This document shows, one piece after another, positions 1 to 7,090 of a stretch of DNA of 23,605 nucleotides. The position numbers and the translations under genes are program-made. Source of the DNA: an uncultured Armatimonadota bacterium. Lineage in GTDB: Bacteria; Armatimonadota; Armatimonadia; Armatimonadales; Armatimonadaceae. Position 1 is the stretch's first letter, and each line of letters starts with the position of its first letter. The stretch lies in the NCBI GenBank assembly GCA_903924445.1, contig CAIYBQ010000474.1:1-23605 (forward strand), given 5' to 3'. A model generated the notes under the pieces. That model saw only the letters and a list, made by a program, of their open reading frames with translations. It had not been told where the DNA came from and ran no database searches.

Positions 1-827
1 ACACCCATCGCTGGGAGAACCATGATGTAGACAGCTGGGTGGGAGTAGAACCAGAACAAGTGCTGGAAGAGAACTGGATCTCCGCCGATTTCAGGTGAGA
101 AGATACCGAAACCAAGTGTGCGCTCTACAACAACCAGTGCCAGCGTAATCGCCACCACAGGTGTTCCAAGCATGATAATCACACTAGTCGCGTACATAGC
201 CCATGCAAACAATGGCATCTTGAACCAAGACATACCCGGTGCACGCATTTTGTGAATAGTAACGATGAAGTTCAGACCCGTAAAGATCGAGGAGAACCCA
301 GCGACAAACGCCGCCATAATCGTCAGCGCGACATTAGAGTTAGAGTACACACTCGAATATGGCGTGTAGAACGTCCATCCGGTGTCAACACCACCACCAA
401 TGATTGCAGCCAAACCCATCACGAGCGCCGCACTATAAACATAGAACGACAACAGGTTCAAGCGTGGAAAAGCAAGATCACGCGCTCCCAGCATCAACGG
501 CAAGATGAAGTTCCCTAACACTGCCGGTACTGCCGGAATCAGGAAGAAGAAAATCATGATCACGCCGTGCGCTGTGAACACCTTGTTATACGCATCGTTT
601 GTCAGGAACTGACCCTTAGGAACCGTTAGCTCCACACGAATCATTCCTGCAGCGAGACCGCCAAGAAGAAAAGCTACCGATACCGCCACAAGATACATAA
701 TCGCAATGCGCTTGTGGTCGACCGTAAACAGCCACGACTTAATCGTATTCGTGGCATTCAGGTAGTTCAATGGCTCCTTAACCTTGTCATGGGGCTTACC
801 CACGTCCTTCAAAGTTGCCGTACTCAT
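1..827 (-). CDS. coxA: Cytochrome c oxidase subunit I, A2-type (partial)
   Basis: Catalytic heme-copper subunit of a terminal oxidase, reducing O2 to water in the cytoplasmic membrane. The first 275 residues are present; the 3' part lies beyond the left edge. Visible landmarks are FTAHGVIMIFFF (low-spin heme His), GNFILPLMLGARDLAFPRLN (the D-pathway Asp and Asn), MRAPGMSW, and FQHLFWFYSHPAVY near residues 254-267. His263 there is the expected CuB ligand. The usual glutamate form GHPEVY is replaced by Y261-S262-H263-P-A, the hallmark of the A2 subfamily (Thermus and Rhodothermus caa3). The ATG at 827 overlaps the coxB stop as ATGA, and a GGAGGAG Shine-Dalgarno lies about 9 bases upstream. Subunits III and IV probably follow outside the window. 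Identity is certain; the subfamily call rests on this one motif. Confidence 0.97.
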   Translation of the reverse strand, partial: MSTATLKDVGKPHDKVKEPLNYLNATNTIKSWLFTVDHKRIAIMYLVAVSVAFLLGGLAAGMIRVELTVPKGQFLTNDAYNKVFTAHGVIMIFFFLIPAVPAVLGNFILPLMLGARDLAFPRLNLLSFYVYSAALVMGLAAIIGGGVDTGWTFYTPYSSVYSNSNVALTIMAAFVAGFSSIFTGLNFIVTIHKMRAPGMSWFKMPLFAWAMYATSVIIMLGTPVVAITLALVVVERTLGFGIFSPEIGGDPVLFQHLFWFYSHPAVYIMVLPAMG

Positions 828-1894
828 TGGTATTGCTCTCCTCCATACATGTAGCGCCACTGCTGCGAGTTTGTATTTGCCGCAGGAGCAACACTATCGG
901 GACGACCACCCTCGAGTGGCTTTCCGGTACCGATCTCCTTGATATAAGCAATCAAGGCAATAACTTCAGACTCAGACAATGACCCACGATAAGCAGGCAT
1001 TGAACCAGTCGAATTTGCAAGCCGAACATCGTTTGGATTCAAGATGGCCGATCGGATGTAACCTTCATCTGCCACAACCTTGGATCCATCGGCGAGTTGC
1101 CGCATCGACTTATATAGACCAACTAAGCTGGCACCCTTAGACGAGGCTTTCGGTCCATCGGCGTGACAGGACGCACACTGATACTTTCGGAAAAGTGTCG
1201 CACCTGTTTGGGCAAGAGAGAGGTCTCCGGTCGGACTTGAAATCCCACCAGGATAGAACGGACGCCCTCCGCCCCCTGCTTGCCACTTCTCGAAGTCTTC
1301 ACGGCTCTGCACAACCACCCAGCCGCCCATTTCTGAGTGCTGTGTTCCGCAATAAACATTGCAGTAGACGCGGTACTTGCCAACACGCGTCGGAGTAAAC
1401 CACATGTTTGTGTAGCGACCTGGTTCGACGTGACGCTGAATCCGAAACTCAGGTACGTAGAATGCATGGATAACGTCCTGTGAAATCATCGACAGCTTTA
1501 CAGGGTTATTCACCGGAACGTGAATCTCATTGTTTTCGCGAGTGCCGTCGGAATGCTGTGCATGCCACATCCACTGCTTGCCAATGACGAACACTTCACG
1601 GGCATTCTTCGGCGGCGTATAAACATCAGCAAACAGCCGCGAAGACCAAGTGAACACGCCAAGACCAAGCACCAGAGCAGGCAAAGTCCAAGTCATCTCC
1701 AACAACGTGTTGTGCGTTGTAGGATTAGACCGGTCCACATTTGTGCCCTTACGGTACCGTGCTGCAAGAAAAGCAATCAGTGCGATGACGATGATGGTAA
1801 AAACCACCGTCAGAGCATTCATCACCCAGAACAGCTTATCAACTTCACCTGCATACTCCGACGCAGCAATAGGTGCTAACTGCAACTCGTTCAT
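824..1894 (-). CDS. coxB: Cytochrome c oxidase subunit II fused to cytochrome c (caa3-type)
   Basis: Receives electrons and passes them through CuA to subunit I. Order of parts: N-terminal hairpin with two membrane helices (about 20-47 and 68-90), a periplasmic cupredoxin domain (about 100-200), then a C-terminal cytochrome c domain (about 225-330). CuA ligands visible are His143, Cys178, Cys182, His186 and Met189 in YCNVYCGTQHSEM. The heme c motif is C240-ASCH, and a later GSMPAY may hold the axial Met. The 356-residue length suits a caa3 subunit. The fused cytochrome means the enzyme can accept electrons directly from ACIII, whose genes lie just upstream. There is no obvious lipobox at the N-terminus. 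The ATG overlaps the SCO stop by 4 bases (ATGA), and coxA starts in its own ATGA. Confidence 0.97.
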   Translation of the reverse strand: MNELQLAPIAASEYAGEVDKLFWVMNALTVVFTIIVIALIAFLAARYRKGTNVDRSNPTTHNTLLEMTWTLPALVLGLGVFTWSSRLFADVYTPPKNAREVFVIGKQWMWHAQHSDGTRENNEIHVPVNNPVKLSMISQDVIHAFYVPEFRIQRHVEPGRYTNMWFTPTRVGKYRVYCNVYCGTQHSEMGGWVVVQSREDFEKWQAGGGGRPFYPGGISSPTGDLSLAQTGATLFRKYQCASCHADGPKASSKGASLVGLYKSMRQLADGSKVVADEGYIRSAILNPNDVRLANSTGSMPAYRGSLSESEVIALIAYIKEIGTGKPLEGGRPDSVAPAANTNSQQWRYMYGGEQYQ

Positions 1895-2772
1895 TCGTTA
1901 TTCCCCGTGCCAGACCCAGCAGTCAAGCGGGACTTCCTCTCCTTACGCAGCGACTGAAACATAAATGTACCCAGTAACAATGCGGTCCCCGTACCCAATA
2001 CCTTCAACAAAGTGACAACACGCAATCCATACACATTTCGAGCCGGATCGTAGTGGTAACACATCAGCAGAAATTGATCTGCAATCGTCCCAATCCTACC
2101 TTCAGCAGCCTCGGTCAATGCAAGATAAACATCCTTGCCAGGATAGACCACCCCAAACAAATATCGAGAAACCTTGCCTGTTGGTGTTAGGACCATCGTG
2201 ACGCTTGGATGCGCATACTGATCGGTTCTCTGGTCGTACACATAAATGTAACCAAGCGAATCGGCCAGTCGTCGTATTTCAGCTTCACTCCCAGTTAAAA
2301 AATGCCAACCATCCGCTGCACCCGCGATGCCAAGCTCACTCATGTAGCGCTTCTTGGACGCTAATGCTACAGACGCATCTTCTTTTGGGTTGATGCTAAC
2401 AATCACAATCTCGAAGTCTCTACCGACCTGCCACTTTAGGGCTGGATCATGGAGACTTTCGACCAAGCCATGCAGCATGTTCGCGCAGGTGTTCTTGCAT
2501 GAATAAAACGGCATAACAAGCCAAACAGGCTTCTTACCGAAATACTTACCGATGCTGACCTTTGCACCCGCTTCATCCGTAAATTGCGTTTCCAGCGGAA
2601 TCTGATTTTCCAACCGCTGCTTGACAGTTACGTCACGTGCTGCATTGATGCCTGTCGAAAATGTCGGACGCCCGCCAGACTGAGGCCCCGCGCTCACTCC
2701 CTGAGACAATGCTGCCACAGAGGTCAAGCCCATACAAATAAGAACCCCAACCCACCGACGAAAGTCAGTCAC
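1891..2772 (-). CDS. SCO1/SenC-family copper chaperone, membrane-anchored
   Basis: Thioredoxin-fold copper chaperone that likely loads or reduces the CuA centre of CoxB. It has an N-terminal signal segment (about 7-28), then the fold with C92-KNT-C96 (the CxxxC copper/redox motif) and H188 in YAHPSV, the third expected copper ligand. Near the C-terminus is a hydrophobic helix (about 250-272) ending in basic residues, so the protein may be anchored at its C-terminal end, which is less usual than N-terminal anchoring alone. The start is GTG at 2772, directly after the TAA of the upstream small membrane protein with no gap, which implies translational coupling. Its stop overlaps the coxB ATG. 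Its position between ACIII and oxidase genes supports an oxidase-assembly role. Confidence 0.93.
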   Translation of the reverse strand: MTDFRRWVGVLICMGLTSVAALSQGVSAGPQSGGRPTFSTGINAARDVTVKQRLENQIPLETQFTDEAGAKVSIGKYFGKKPVWLVMPFYSCKNTCANMLHGLVESLHDPALKWQVGRDFEIVIVSINPKEDASVALASKKRYMSELGIAGAADGWHFLTGSEAEIRRLADSLGYIYVYDQRTDQYAHPSVTMVLTPTGKVSRYLFGVVYPGKDVYLALTEAAEGRIGTIADQFLLMCYHYDPARNVYGLRVVTLLKVLGTGTALLLGTFMFQSLRKERKSRLTAGSGTGNNE

Positions 2773-3237
2773 TTAATGCCCTTGATGTCCTTCACTATCG
2801 CCATTCGAATGCTTCTCGGAATCATGCCCAGAATGACCAGCACCGCTTGAGCGCATTCCAGGATATTCTCCCTTGAACCCACTCTCAGGCACATTCTCAC
2901 CAACACCCGAAATGCCTTGCTTCGCGACAACATCGATAGCCGACTCGATGCGCTTGCCGTAAGGTGCTTCCGCTTCCTTGAAGAGGTTCATCTCTTCTTT
3001 AGGATTCGCTTGCAGCTGAGGATGCGCTGGAAGCTTACGCTCAACAGACCAACCAGGGACGTTCACATCGCTCGCATACTTTGGGCTCGTAAAGTTCAAG
3101 AACCACATCATCGCGGCACTCGATGTAACGAACAGTCCGACCAGTCCACCAAAAGCAAGTACAAGAGGACCCATCTTTACATCGGTGTGTTCATACCCAA
3201 CGACATACCCAGTGTTCTTAGAATCTGACTTATGCAT
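2773..3237 (-). CDS. Single-helix membrane protein with His-rich tail, in ACIII/oxidase operon
   Basis: I do not recognise a named family. The protein has 154 residues: a short N-terminal part with KNTGYVVGYEHTDVKMG, one membrane helix (about 24-49, GPLVLAFGGLVGLFVTSSAAMM), then an extracytoplasmic stretch containing YASDVNVPGWSVERKLPAHPQLQ. It ends in a His/Ser/Asp/Glu-rich tail with seven histidines in the last 25 residues. I chose the ATG at 3237 because a GGGAGG sits 9 bases upstream; an earlier ATG at 3270 has no such site. The gene overlaps actF by 8 bases and abuts the SCO gene. Its place between actF and SCO suggests an accessory subunit of ACIII or a copper-handling assembly factor. 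That role is inferred from context only. Confidence 0.85.
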   Translation of the reverse strand: MHKSDSKNTGYVVGYEHTDVKMGPLVLAFGGLVGLFVTSSAAMMWFLNFTSPKYASDVNVPGWSVERKLPAHPQLQANPKEEMNLFKEAEAPYGKRIESAIDVVAKQGISGVGENVPESGFKGEYPGMRSSGAGHSGHDSEKHSNGDSEGHQGH

Positions 3238-4447
3238 GACTCGATGCCTCCCACTGTTGTTTTGCTTCAATCAACCGCGGATCATAACTAGGAATCAGCG
3301 CAACCTTACGTGCATTGCCACTAAAGACATACACCCAGATTCCACCAACAGCGAGTACTGCACCTACAGCTCCGAGGATGACCGGTACTGCAATCCCACC
3401 GCTGAAATTCACCATGAACGGGACAATCTGCCAGAACAGGTCAACAATGCGGACGACTGCAATCCAGCCAGCGACAAAGCGGAGAATCGATGGTGTTCGC
3501 TTTGTTTTACCCGATATCAACAGCAAGAATGGAATGACAAACTGGCAAACTACCAGAGCAGCTCCCAGATACACCATTGGACCTTCAAAACGCTGAACAA
3601 AGAAGATGTTCTCTTCTGGAAGGTTGCCCGACCAGATGATCAAGAACTGCGACAGCGTGAAGTAGCCATAGACCATCGTGAAGCCAAGCATCAGGTTGCC
3701 GAGATCTTTAGTCAGCTGTGGCTGAATGACTCCGCTGTACGGCGACTTCGTACGAAGCGACAACAAGATGAACGATCCAACGGCAATCGAGAACAAGAGG
3801 CTTGTAGCCATATGCCATGCGCCATACAGGGAAGAGAGCCACATCGGATCGAGTGACATCACCCAGTCTGTCATTGCAAAGGTAAGCAACACGACATGGA
3901 GAACACCGCCTGGCGCCGCAAAGTTGGTTCGCTTCGCAGCGAATGCTTCATCACGGTTGTCATCCTGCTTGAGCGAAAGCTTCGTCAAGTAGTTAGTTCC
4001 GATAATCCAGTAGGCAAAGTAAATCGCGCTCCGGATTGTCCACCCGGTAGGCGAGAACCACATTTGCTTGTTCGGGTGAAGATGGTGGTAGACATCATGA
4101 TTTGCCCATGGGTAAACCTGACCATTCCACGCAGCCCAGACGAGGGGCAGGAAAAACACAGCCAGCAATGGCAATGTCTTTGCGCAGGCTTCAGCAACAC
4201 GCAAAATGGAGAGACTCCACTGTGCACGAATCGTATGGTGCAGGAAGATCAGCGTCGTACTACCGATTGCCAAGCTGAACCAGACCATGAATCCGTACAG
4301 ATAGGATGACCAAAAGATCTTCTTACCGGGGTCGACGTCCATTTGAAAGCCAATTCCAAGCAAGATTGCCCCTACGAAGGCCGCAGGAAGAGCAATCGCT
4401 TGAAGGCGCTTAAGTGATGAGACTGCAGTGGAGGCTTCTGCGCTCAA
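3230..4447 (-). CDS. actF: Alternative complex III integral membrane subunit ActF
   Basis: ACIII membrane subunit, a diverged relative of ActC with about ten predicted membrane helices and no cofactor motifs. In ACIII structures ActC and ActF form the two membrane halves, and ActC carries the quinol site. Conserved-looking stretches include WAAWNGQVYPWANHDVYHHLHPNKQMW and a C-terminal soluble tail. Length (405 residues) fits the family. The start is TTG at 4447, overlapping the actE stop as TTGA; AAGGAG seven bases upstream supports it, and the next in-frame ATG (about residue 32) would cut into the first helix. Its 3' end overlaps the next gene by 8 bases. The family call rests on operon order plus topology and is strong. 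Confidence 0.93.
   Translation of the reverse strand: MSAEASTAVSSLKRLQAIALPAAFVGAILLGIGFQMDVDPGKKIFWSSYLYGFMVWFSLAIGSTTLIFLHHTIRAQWSLSILRVAEACAKTLPLLAVFFLPLVWAAWNGQVYPWANHDVYHHLHPNKQMWFSPTGWTIRSAIYFAYWIIGTNYLTKLSLKQDDNRDEAFAAKRTNFAAPGGVLHVVLLTFAMTDWVMSLDPMWLSSLYGAWHMATSLLFSIAVGSFILLSLRTKSPYSGVIQPQLTKDLGNLMLGFTMVYGYFTLSQFLIIWSGNLPEENIFFVQRFEGPMVYLGAALVVCQFVIPFLLLISGKTKRTPSILRFVAGWIAVVRIVDLFWQIVPFMVNFSGGIAVPVILGAVGAVLAVGGIWVYVFSGNARKVALIPSYDPRLIEAKQQWEASSHA
3247..3252 (-). promoter_or_regulatory. Ribosome binding site deciding the start at 3237
   Basis: GGGAGG on the minus strand lies 9 bases before the ATG at 3237. It sits inside the actF coding end and favours this start over the upstream in-frame ATG. 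Confidence 0.7.
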
Positions 4448-5115
4448 TTGTGTTCTCCTTCGGATGCGTGACCCGATTCATTTCCAGAAGCTGTGTGCCC
4501 TGCATCGTGCTTTTCAGGAGCATCTCCATGCATGGAATCGTTTAAGTTGGATGGCATTGGAAGCTTAGCAGCTGTACGTAAAGCCCCGATATAAGCGACA
4601 ACCGCCCAGCGATCATCAACATCCGGGATACGGGAAGAGTAGCTGTACATCGCACCCTTACCATTCGCAATGACATCATAGAACTGACCAGCCTTGTATG
4701 GACCGTATTTCTTGTCCAGCAAGTTGGCAGGCAGTTTTTGCCAATAGCCCATTCCACGCAACGCTACAAAGCCGTTTCCATCCCCGGCAACACCGTGACA
4801 TGGCTGGCAATAAATGTTGTAGCGCTCTTGCCCACGCTTTAGCATAGATGTAGACCCGCCGAATGCCTTGACGCTTGCCGCAGGAATGGTAGGTGTAAAG
4901 TCCTTACCGGCCTTGCCAGTCGTTCGCTCATCTGGTGCGACGTAGCCATTGAACGAGACTGTTCCGGCAACATCAGGTCGGTCTCCCTGACGATCACCGT
5001 AAAAGTCCGATGCAGCGCCCGAATTGACACGCGGTTGGACCCATTGATCGACGTGGCACCCAGCGACTAACATCGTGATTGTGGCGGATGCCACGACAGC
5101 TGTACCCTTTTTCAA
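4444..5115 (-). CDS. actE: Alternative complex III monoheme cytochrome c lipoprotein ActE
   Basis: Periplasmic monoheme cytochrome c subunit of ACIII. The N-terminus is a lipoprotein signal with lipobox VAG-C20, so the mature protein should be lipid-anchored outside the membrane. Heme c binds at C103-QPCH (103-107), and GAMYSYSSRIPD downstream probably supplies the axial Met. The last 30 residues are rich in His, Glu, Gly and Ser with six histidines, unlike a plain cytochrome domain. The start is TTG at 5115, overlapping the actD stop (TTGA), with GGAGGT six bases upstream. Such non-ATG starts occur in two successive genes here. It is likely an electron exit towards the CoxB cytochrome domain, which is a family-based inference. 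Confidence 0.94.
   Translation of the reverse strand: MKKGTAVVASATITMLVAGCHVDQWVQPRVNSGAASDFYGDRQGDRPDVAGTVSFNGYVAPDERTTGKAGKDFTPTIPAASVKAFGGSTSMLKRGQERYNIYCQPCHGVAGDGNGFVALRGMGYWQKLPANLLDKKYGPYKAGQFYDVIANGKGAMYSYSSRIPDVDDRWAVVAYIGALRTAAKLPMPSNLNDSMHGDAPEKHDAGHTASGNESGHASEGEHN
4455..4460 (-). promoter_or_regulatory. Ribosome binding site supporting TTG start of actF
   Basis: AAGGAG on the minus strand with a 7-base spacer to the TTG at 4447. It decides in favour of a non-ATG start that overlaps the actE stop. Confidence 0.75.
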
Positions 5116-5663
5116 GCTGGTACCTCCGATACATCCAGCGCACCAAGCCCCTGAAGAAACTCGGTGACAGATGCTTCATCAAACTTAGGATCCCGGGTTT
5201 CAATACACAGGAAGAATCGATCCTGACTTGCACGATCAAAATTCTTCGCATTGAACATCGGGTTGTAAGGCTTTGGCAGTCCGTTCAGTGCGAACTGCGA
5301 GACAAACGTCGTCAAGCCAGTCACCAAAACCGTGGCTTCAAACGTGATCGGGATGAACTGTGGCCAAGTAAAGAGCGGCTTCCCTCCGACGTTCATCGGG
5401 TAGTCAATCAAGGCAATCCAGGTCTGGAAACCCAAACCGAGACAACATCCAGTGATGCCACCGAAAAACGCCATCCATGGGATACGGACATCTTCGAAGT
5501 GCATCGCTTCAGCCAATCCGTGGACTGGCATCGGGGAATACGCATCAAACTTACGATATCCGGCGACACGTGTCTTGGTCGCCGCTTCAATAAGCACATC
5601 CGGATCATCAAATTCAGCAACAATGCCAAACAGCTTTGGAGATTCATCAGCTACATGTGCCAT
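5112..5663 (-). CDS. actD: Alternative complex III membrane subunit ActD (DUF3341)
   Basis: Small ACIII membrane subunit of the DUF3341 family. The N-terminus (SPKLFGIVAEFDDPDVLIEAATKTR) forms a soluble domain. A GYRKFDAYSPMPVHGLAEAM motif typical of the family follows, then two membrane helices (about 63-83 and 100-125). The C-terminal domain contains RFFLCIETRDPKFDEAS. Length (183 residues) is normal. The ATG at 5663 overlaps the actC stop by one base (TAATG), and GGAGG lies about 7 bases upstream. No cofactor is expected; in known complexes it packs against ActC and ActF. Confidence 0.94.
   Translation of the reverse strand: MAHVADESPKLFGIVAEFDDPDVLIEAATKTRVAGYRKFDAYSPMPVHGLAEAMHFEDVRIPWMAFFGGITGCCLGLGFQTWIALIDYPMNVGGKPLFTWPQFIPITFEATVLVTGLTTFVSQFALNGLPKPYNPMFNAKNFDRASQDRFFLCIETRDPKFDEASVTEFLQGLGALDVSEVPA
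5122..5127 (-). promoter_or_regulatory. Ribosome binding site supporting TTG start of actE
   Basis: GGAGGT on the minus strand, 6 bases before the TTG at 5115, near-ideal in sequence and spacing. Confidence 0.75.
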
Positions 5664-7090
5664 TAGTGCGCCTCCTCTGAATTCTCATGGCCATCGTGAC
5701 CATGTCCAAACTGATGGTGGTTCTTCATAAGAAGATCACGCATTTCGAAGATGTTGATGATTGGGAGAACCTTGATGAACATGAACAAGAGGAATACGAA
5801 GAATCCCATCGTTCCGATGAACAAAGCCCAGTCCCATTCGGTTGGCGCGTAGTATCCCCAGGAACTCGTTAGGAAGTCTCTTGTGAGGGACATCGGGATA
5901 ATAACGAAGCGCTCAAGCCACATTCCGATACCGACGATGATGGACAACACAAAGAGGAACGGTACGTTGCGTCGAAGCTGAGGCACCCAGCAGAGCTGCG
6001 GGAAGATGCCGTTACAGAAAATCAGCGCATAGTAGAACCACTTGTATGGTCCAAACAGGCGGTTGTATACAAGCGCAAGCTCATACGTGTTTCCGCTGTA
6101 CCAGCCGTAGAACATCTCGAGGATATAGCCATAGAAGACGATCAGACCGGTCGCAAGAAGAATCTTTGCCATCCAGTCCAAGTGCTTCTCGGTGATGAAG
6201 TCCTTGATCTGCGGATAAACACTCCGCAACGGCAAGCCGAAGGTCAGAACCATCGCGAATCCAGCAAAGACTGCACCAGCAACGAAGTATGGAGGGAAAA
6301 TTGTAGTGTGCCATCCAGGAACGATCCCGACAGCAAAGTCGAATGAAACGATGGTGTGTACCGAGAGAACCAGTGGCGCCGAAATACCAGCGAGGATGTT
6401 GTAAGCCTGCTCGTAACGGAACCAATGCTTAGCACTACCAATCCATCCCATACTAGCTAAGCCGTAGATACACTTCACAAGAGGATGTTGTGACCTATCA
6501 CGAAGTGTTGCGATGTCCGGGATTAAGCCCAAGAACCAGAACAACAACGAGATAGTGAAGTAGGTGGAGACAGCGAAGACGTCCCACTCAAGTGGCGAAC
6601 GTGTCTGTGGCCACATCCCCAATGTGTTTGCATATGGGAACAACCAGTAGTCAAGCCATGGACGTCCGGTATGGAGCAATGGGTATAAACCCGCACACAT
6701 AACAGCGAAAATGGTCATTGCCTCTGCGAAGCGGTTGATGGAGTTTCTCCACGATTGCCGCATCAGCAGGAGGATTGCCGAGATCAATGTTCCAGCGTGG
6801 CCGATACCAATCCACCAAACAAAGTTGACGATGTCCCACGCCCACGCCGTTGGTTGGTTGTTACCCCAAACACCCGTACCGGTCAATACAAGGTACGTGA
6901 CAGCGAGAAGCATCACATTGAGAACACAAAATCCAAGCCCAGTAGCTACGAACCATACCGTTGGTGGCTTTGGGTTTAGGACAACTCCAGCCAGAATCTC
7001 AGAGATCGTGGTGTAAGAGTGTTCTCCATCGATGAAGTTCTGCGGTACGAGCCGTGTGCGCTTCGACGAGTCGATCGAATTTATCGCCAT
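5663..7090 (-). CDS. actC: Alternative complex III NrfD-like quinol-oxidising subunit ActC
   Basis: NrfD/PsrC-type integral membrane subunit with about ten helices; by family knowledge it holds the quinol site facing ActB. The sequence shows GIGHAGTLISAILLLMRQSWR, LLHTGRPWLDYWLFPY and HTIVSFDFAVGIVPGWHTTIFPPYF, which are typical of ACIII ActC. Length is 475 residues. The C-terminal cytoplasmic end is His-rich (KNHHQFGHGHDGHENSEEAH), an added feature shared in style with actE and the small protein after actF. The ATG at 7090 overlaps the actB stop by one base (TGATG). Identity is certain from sequence and operon position. Confidence 0.96.
   Translation of the reverse strand: MAINSIDSSKRTRLVPQNFIDGEHSYTTISEILAGVVLNPKPPTVWFVATGLGFCVLNVMLLAVTYLVLTGTGVWGNNQPTAWAWDIVNFVWWIGIGHAGTLISAILLLMRQSWRNSINRFAEAMTIFAVMCAGLYPLLHTGRPWLDYWLFPYANTLGMWPQTRSPLEWDVFAVSTYFTISLLFWFLGLIPDIATLRDRSQHPLVKCIYGLASMGWIGSAKHWFRYEQAYNILAGISAPLVLSVHTIVSFDFAVGIVPGWHTTIFPPYFVAGAVFAGFAMVLTFGLPLRSVYPQIKDFITEKHLDWMAKILLATGLIVFYGYILEMFYGWYSGNTYELALVYNRLFGPYKWFYYALIFCNGIFPQLCWVPQLRRNVPFLFVLSIIVGIGMWLERFVIIPMSLTRDFLTSSWGYYAPTEWDWALFIGTMGFFVFLLFMFIKVLPIINIFEMRDLLMKNHHQFGHGHDGHENSEEAH

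Noticed and set aside
3185..3856. Long plus-strand open frame opposite actF
   Set aside because: Antisense shadow of a clearly conserved gene; no family motif or ribosome site.
5079..5666. 195-codon plus-strand open frame opposite actD
   Set aside because: It covers actD almost exactly in antisense and lacks recognisable motifs.
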